A stretch of 64,000 nt of DNA, taken from positions 4,010,001-4,074,000 of the forward strand of contig NZ_PEEX01000001.1 of assembly GCF_002754245.1 (NCBI RefSeq), written 5' to 3'. Each line of letters opens with the position of its first letter. The stretch's first letter is position 1. A program made the translations under genes and the position numbers. Positions 61,413-64,000 of the stretch are shown here, in pieces. This DNA is from Chryseobacterium sp. 52 (lineage in GTDB: Bacteria; Bacteroidota; Bacteroidia; Flavobacteriales; Weeksellaceae). The notes under the pieces were generated by a model. That model was not told the DNA's origin and made no database searches. It saw only the letters and a list, made by a program, of their open reading frames with translations.

Positions 61413-64000
61413 CCGATAATATAATTTTTATGTTTAATAGTTTTGATTTCTGTTTGGCTGATCCATAAATGATCCCCTTCAATATGGGTGACTTCGATTT
61501 TTTTTGGATTTCCTTTTAAGCCTGTGCCTAAAAATTTCCCGTACGCCTCTTTGGCTACCCAGAAACGGGTGGTCCATTCTGCCTGATCTCTGTCTTTTAA
61601 TAATGTTAATTCGTGGTCGGTAAATACCAGATCGTAAAATCCTGAGCTTCGTTCTTCAATGATTTCCATGTCAATTCCTACCGGGCCGCCATGTCTTGCG
61701 ATACCTACCGCTTCTTTACCTTTATGAGCAAGAGAAATGTGGATATCTTCCGTAATATCCCCGATCAGATAAGGCTTTCCGACTTCATCCGAACCAATTT
61801 CAAATGTAATGGGATAACAGGGATGATTTTTTTCCTGTTTAAGAAGATGTCTCACCGCATCTTTCACGGCTACGCGGCTTACCATCCAGTTTTTCTTACG
61901 GTTTGGTAACAGTTGCTGATGGTATTTCTTTTCAGTTTGGTTAAAATATCTTTTGAGAATAAAATCCCACGAAGCGACTCTTGTGTAAGCCTGATGAAAG
62001 AAAAATACTTCAGGAGCTATTTCTTCCGAAAGGCGGTTATGCAGAGGTGACATCGAAACGTTCCATAAAGGTTCGTCGATTTCCAGTCTACGGTTTTGCC
62101 AGCCTGAAATAGCACACCAGACTTTCCCTTCTCTTTTGAGGATAATATCTGCGATGACAAATTCCTCATTGAGTTCAGTCAGCATGCAGGTACATTCAAA
62201 AATTCCGTCCTGATCCTCCATTTCACCGAAAAATTCGATATCCCTTATTTTCACAGGGAAAGCAATACGGTCTTTCGTCAGAGTAAGCTGTAACCATAAT
62301 CCGAATAACTGTCCGGCATTGTCCAATAATGAACCTTTCCCTCCGTTTCCTTTAATTTTTCCTACGATACCTTTGGTTCCAACTGATGAAACTTCTGTAA
62401 TTCCCTGGTAAAGCTCTCCATGGAACATGTGTTTATCATAGATTTCTTCAGGTGTTCTCTCAATAGGTAAAAGATCTCCTGTTGAAAGATTGAAAGCAGG
62501 AGCAGGGCGGGCAGATGAGGTTAATACGACCTCAGCATTCACAAAGTTTTCAATATCAAGATAAGCATGATTCGGTGAGCGCCATTCCCCTTTTACTGTT
62601 TTTTCAAAAGGTTTGGCAACATTCATCCATTGAAATACGCTCACATTCATGATTTTATGAACCTGTGTTCCCTGCATTTCTGCCTGTGCGATTTCTGCCA
62701 ATTGTTCAAAAATCATCGTCATTGGAATCACGGGCTCCATATCAGCGACTTCAGACCATCCTTTTGGCTGTCGTAATAAACTGTGATCAATCAGGTAAGG
62801 GTGACTTTCCAAAGTAACATGCAGAGATTTCGAGAAGTTCTTGCTGATTGATGCTTTTGGTAAAACAATATTTGGAATTGTTGCTTCCGGACGATTATGA
62901 AACAGGGTCAACACTTCTTCCTGCATCCGGATCATATCTGTGATATTGTCCTGGAATGCCTGTACAAGCGGATGTCCGGTTTTAGCAACCGTCGCAGAAA
63001 CAGGATTTTGTTTAGGCCTGTCAAAAGATTGGGCCAAAGTTTTAATTTCTTTAAAATCACGGATAATCGGGGAACCTAATTGCAGCTTAATCCCTTTTCC
63101 TGAGGATTTTTTTGAAGATTTATGCAATTCTAAAAAGTCAAGGGCTACCTCTTTCCCTTCCACAAACAATGCGGCTACCACACGCTGCAGCTGAGCCAGT
63201 GCAGATCGCGTTGGTACACTGGATGCAATGGTACTGAATGCTTTTCCTTTCAATGTATCATCAATAAATCCGATTAATCCTCCGGTTCCTATCTGAATAA
63301 AGAATCTCGCTCCTTCTTCATAAAGTTTATCCGTCAGTTCACGGAAACGGACCGGCTGAACGAGATGCTCGGCACTCAGTTTCCGGATAGCGTCCTGATC
63401 TGCAGGATATGGTTCTAAAGTCGTTGCGGACCATAAAGGAATTTTTGTCTTTTGAAACTGTGCCTTTTCCATTCCCGCTAAGATCACATCCAGTTTATCT
63501 GCAATAAAAGGCGAGTGAAAACCGGATTGGAACGGCAATATCTGATGAAAGATCTGTTTTGATTTTAATAAAGGAACCAATTCATCCAGTGCAGCATTAC
63601 TTCCACAAAGAATAACCTGATTCGGGCAATTGTCATTGGAAATATAGACGTTGGAAATCTCTTCTATGAGAGGCTTGATTGTATCGATGCCTGCTCCAAT
63701 GGCAATAAATCTGGAATCTTTTAATTCAAAAGTTTCGGGATTAAGTACATCGATCAGTGCCTTGACAGAATTGACTTCCGCCAGTTCGGAGGAATATCCG
63801 GCCAGCCATTCTCCCAAGCTGTGCCCGGCATTCATATCCGGTACAATTCCCAGCTTTTTTAATGCATTATCCAGGATGCTGCATGTATTGAAAATACCCA
63901 ACGCATCGTTTAATAAACCTTCTCCTTCCGTTTCAATAGGTTCCGTCAATCCGAAATAACGGCTGACACTTTCAACTTCGCCTTTCGCCAGGCCGTCTAA
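61400..64000 (-). CDS. Polyketide synthase, C-terminal part: AT, dehydratase and fused phosphopantetheinyl transferase
   Basis: The frame stays open to the right edge (64000), so the N-terminus, expected to hold a ketosynthase, is outside. Numbering from the Met at 63949: acyltransferase GHSLGE (Ser44) and SGFHSPF (His145); a linker; a double-hotdog dehydratase with HPYLIDHS (His383) and LLDNAGQ (Asp543); a C-terminal Sfp-type phosphopantetheinyl transferase with GIDMEIIEERS (758-768) and WVAKEAYGKFLG (797-808). No ketoreductase or carrier domain is visible in this part. AT...DH-PPTase order recalls the enediyne and polyunsaturated-fatty-acid synthase family. It is the first visible gene of a strictly overlapping operon. 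Confidence 0.85.
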   Translation of the reverse strand, partial: LDGLAKGEVESVSRYFGLTEPIETEGEGLLNDALGIFNTCSILDNALKKLGIVPDMNAGHSLGEWLAGYSSELAEVNSVKALIDVLNPETFELKDSRFIAIGAGIDTIKPLIEEISNVYISNDNCPNQVILCGSNAALDELVPLLKSKQIFHQILPFQSGFHSPFIADKLDVILAGMEKAQFQKTKIPLWSATTLEPYPADQDAIRKLSAEHLVQPVRFRELTDKLYEEGARFFIQIGTGGLIGFIDDTLKGKAFSTIASSVPTRSALAQLQRVVAALFVEGKEVALDFLELHKSSKKSSGKGIKLQLGSPIIRDFKEIKTLAQSFDRPKQNPVSATVAKTGHPLVQAFQDNITDMIRMQEEVLTLFHNRPEATIPNIVLPKASISKNFSKSLHVTLESHPYLIDHSLLRQPKGWSEVADMEPVIPMTMIFEQLAEIAQAEMQGTQVHKIMNVSVFQWMNVAKPFEKTVKGEWRSPNHAYLDIENFVNAEVVLTSSARPAPAFNLSTGDLLPIERTPEEIYDKHMFHGELYQGITEVSSVGTKGIVGKIKGNGGKGSLLDNAGQLFGLWLQLTLTKDRIAFPVKIRDIEFFGEMEDQDGIFECTCMLTELNEEFVIADIILKREGKVWCAISGWQNRRLEIDEPLWNVSMSPLHNRLSEEIAPEVFFFHQAYTRVASWDFILKRYFNQTEKKYHQQLLPNRKKNWMVSRVAVKDAVRHLLKQEKNHPCYPITFEIGSDEVGKPYLIGDITEDIHISLAHKGKEAVGIARHGGPVGIDMEIIEERSSGFYDLVFTDHELTLLKDRDQAEWTTRFWVAKEAYGKFLGTGLKGNPKKIEVTHIEGDHLWISQTEIKTIKHKNYIIGWTL

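Noticed and set aside
1..64000. CRISPR arrays, tRNA or rRNA genes
   Set aside because: No regularly spaced repeats and no cloverleaf or rRNA-like sequence were noticed on reading; a dedicated tRNA/rRNA scan could not be run.

Overview
The window looks like a chromosomal segment of a flavobacterium close to Chryseobacterium (Bacteroidota, Weeksellaceae). The evidence is the AT-rich composition, TAnnTTTG-type -7 boxes, a GLPGLI-family protein, a TssD/VgrG/DUF4280 type VI (T6SS-iii) gene set, DUF4249/DUF4876 outer-membrane loci and a zeaxanthin-type carotenoid operon. The genus is an inference from gene content. No rRNA, tRNA, CRISPR array or intact transposase was recognised.

Layout. 1-5 kb: an edge-truncated DUF262 (GmrSD-like) protein, a block of short hairpins, then a minus-strand run of an unknown protein, a siderophore-interacting protein, an AraC regulator and a LysE exporter. 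5.8-13.6 kb (plus strand): TonB receptor + DUF4249 lipoprotein, a VOC protein, a small secreted Cys peptide followed by a GLPGLI protein, and two secreted hydrolases. 13.7-17.3 kb: a compact minus operon of two NAD-binding epimerase-like proteins, a metallo-beta-lactamase-fold hydrolase and an AraC regulator. 17.6-30.6 kb: a T6SS-iii cargo island read right to left. It holds tssD (Hcp), vgrG, a DUF2931-like lipoprotein, a DUF2235 phospholipase effector, an unknown linker protein, and three effectors. The effectors share an almost identical DUF4280 (PAAR-like) N-terminus but have different C-terminal domains, each followed by small exported proteins that are probably immunity factors. Two decayed DUF4280 fragments lie between the cassettes.

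30.8-35.7 kb: ergothioneine locus, with egtD, then egtB joined to an ABC transporter. The permease carries a fused substrate-binding domain whose two halves are in swapped order. 35.9-36.4 kb: remnant of a serine hydrolase. 36.4-42.3 kb: light-protection operon with a MarR regulator, CrtI, CrtB, an SRPBCC protein, CrtZ, lycopene cyclase and photolyase. 42.6-49.3 kb: TonB receptor, DUF4876 protein, DUF6850-like barrel protein and di-haem peroxidase. 49.6-51.6 kb: an acyltransferase and a lipoprotein. 52.2-54.5 kb: an isolated two-gene plus-strand cassette (MazG-like pyrophosphohydrolase + PD-(D/E)xK-like nuclease/SF1 helicase of the DUF2075 type), a candidate defence module.

54.9-64 kb: a tightly overlapping minus-strand biosynthetic operon. 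It runs from a polyketide synthase (AT, dehydratase and fused phosphopantetheinyl transferase visible, N-terminus beyond the window) to a discrete acyl carrier protein, an alpha/beta hydrolase, a two-module tandem glycosyltransferase, two HHxxxDG-type acyltransferases and a membrane protein. The likely product is an acylated, glycosylated polyketide lipid. This cluster, the modular T6SS effector array, the ergothioneine transporter and the MazG/helicase pair are the parts most worth following up.
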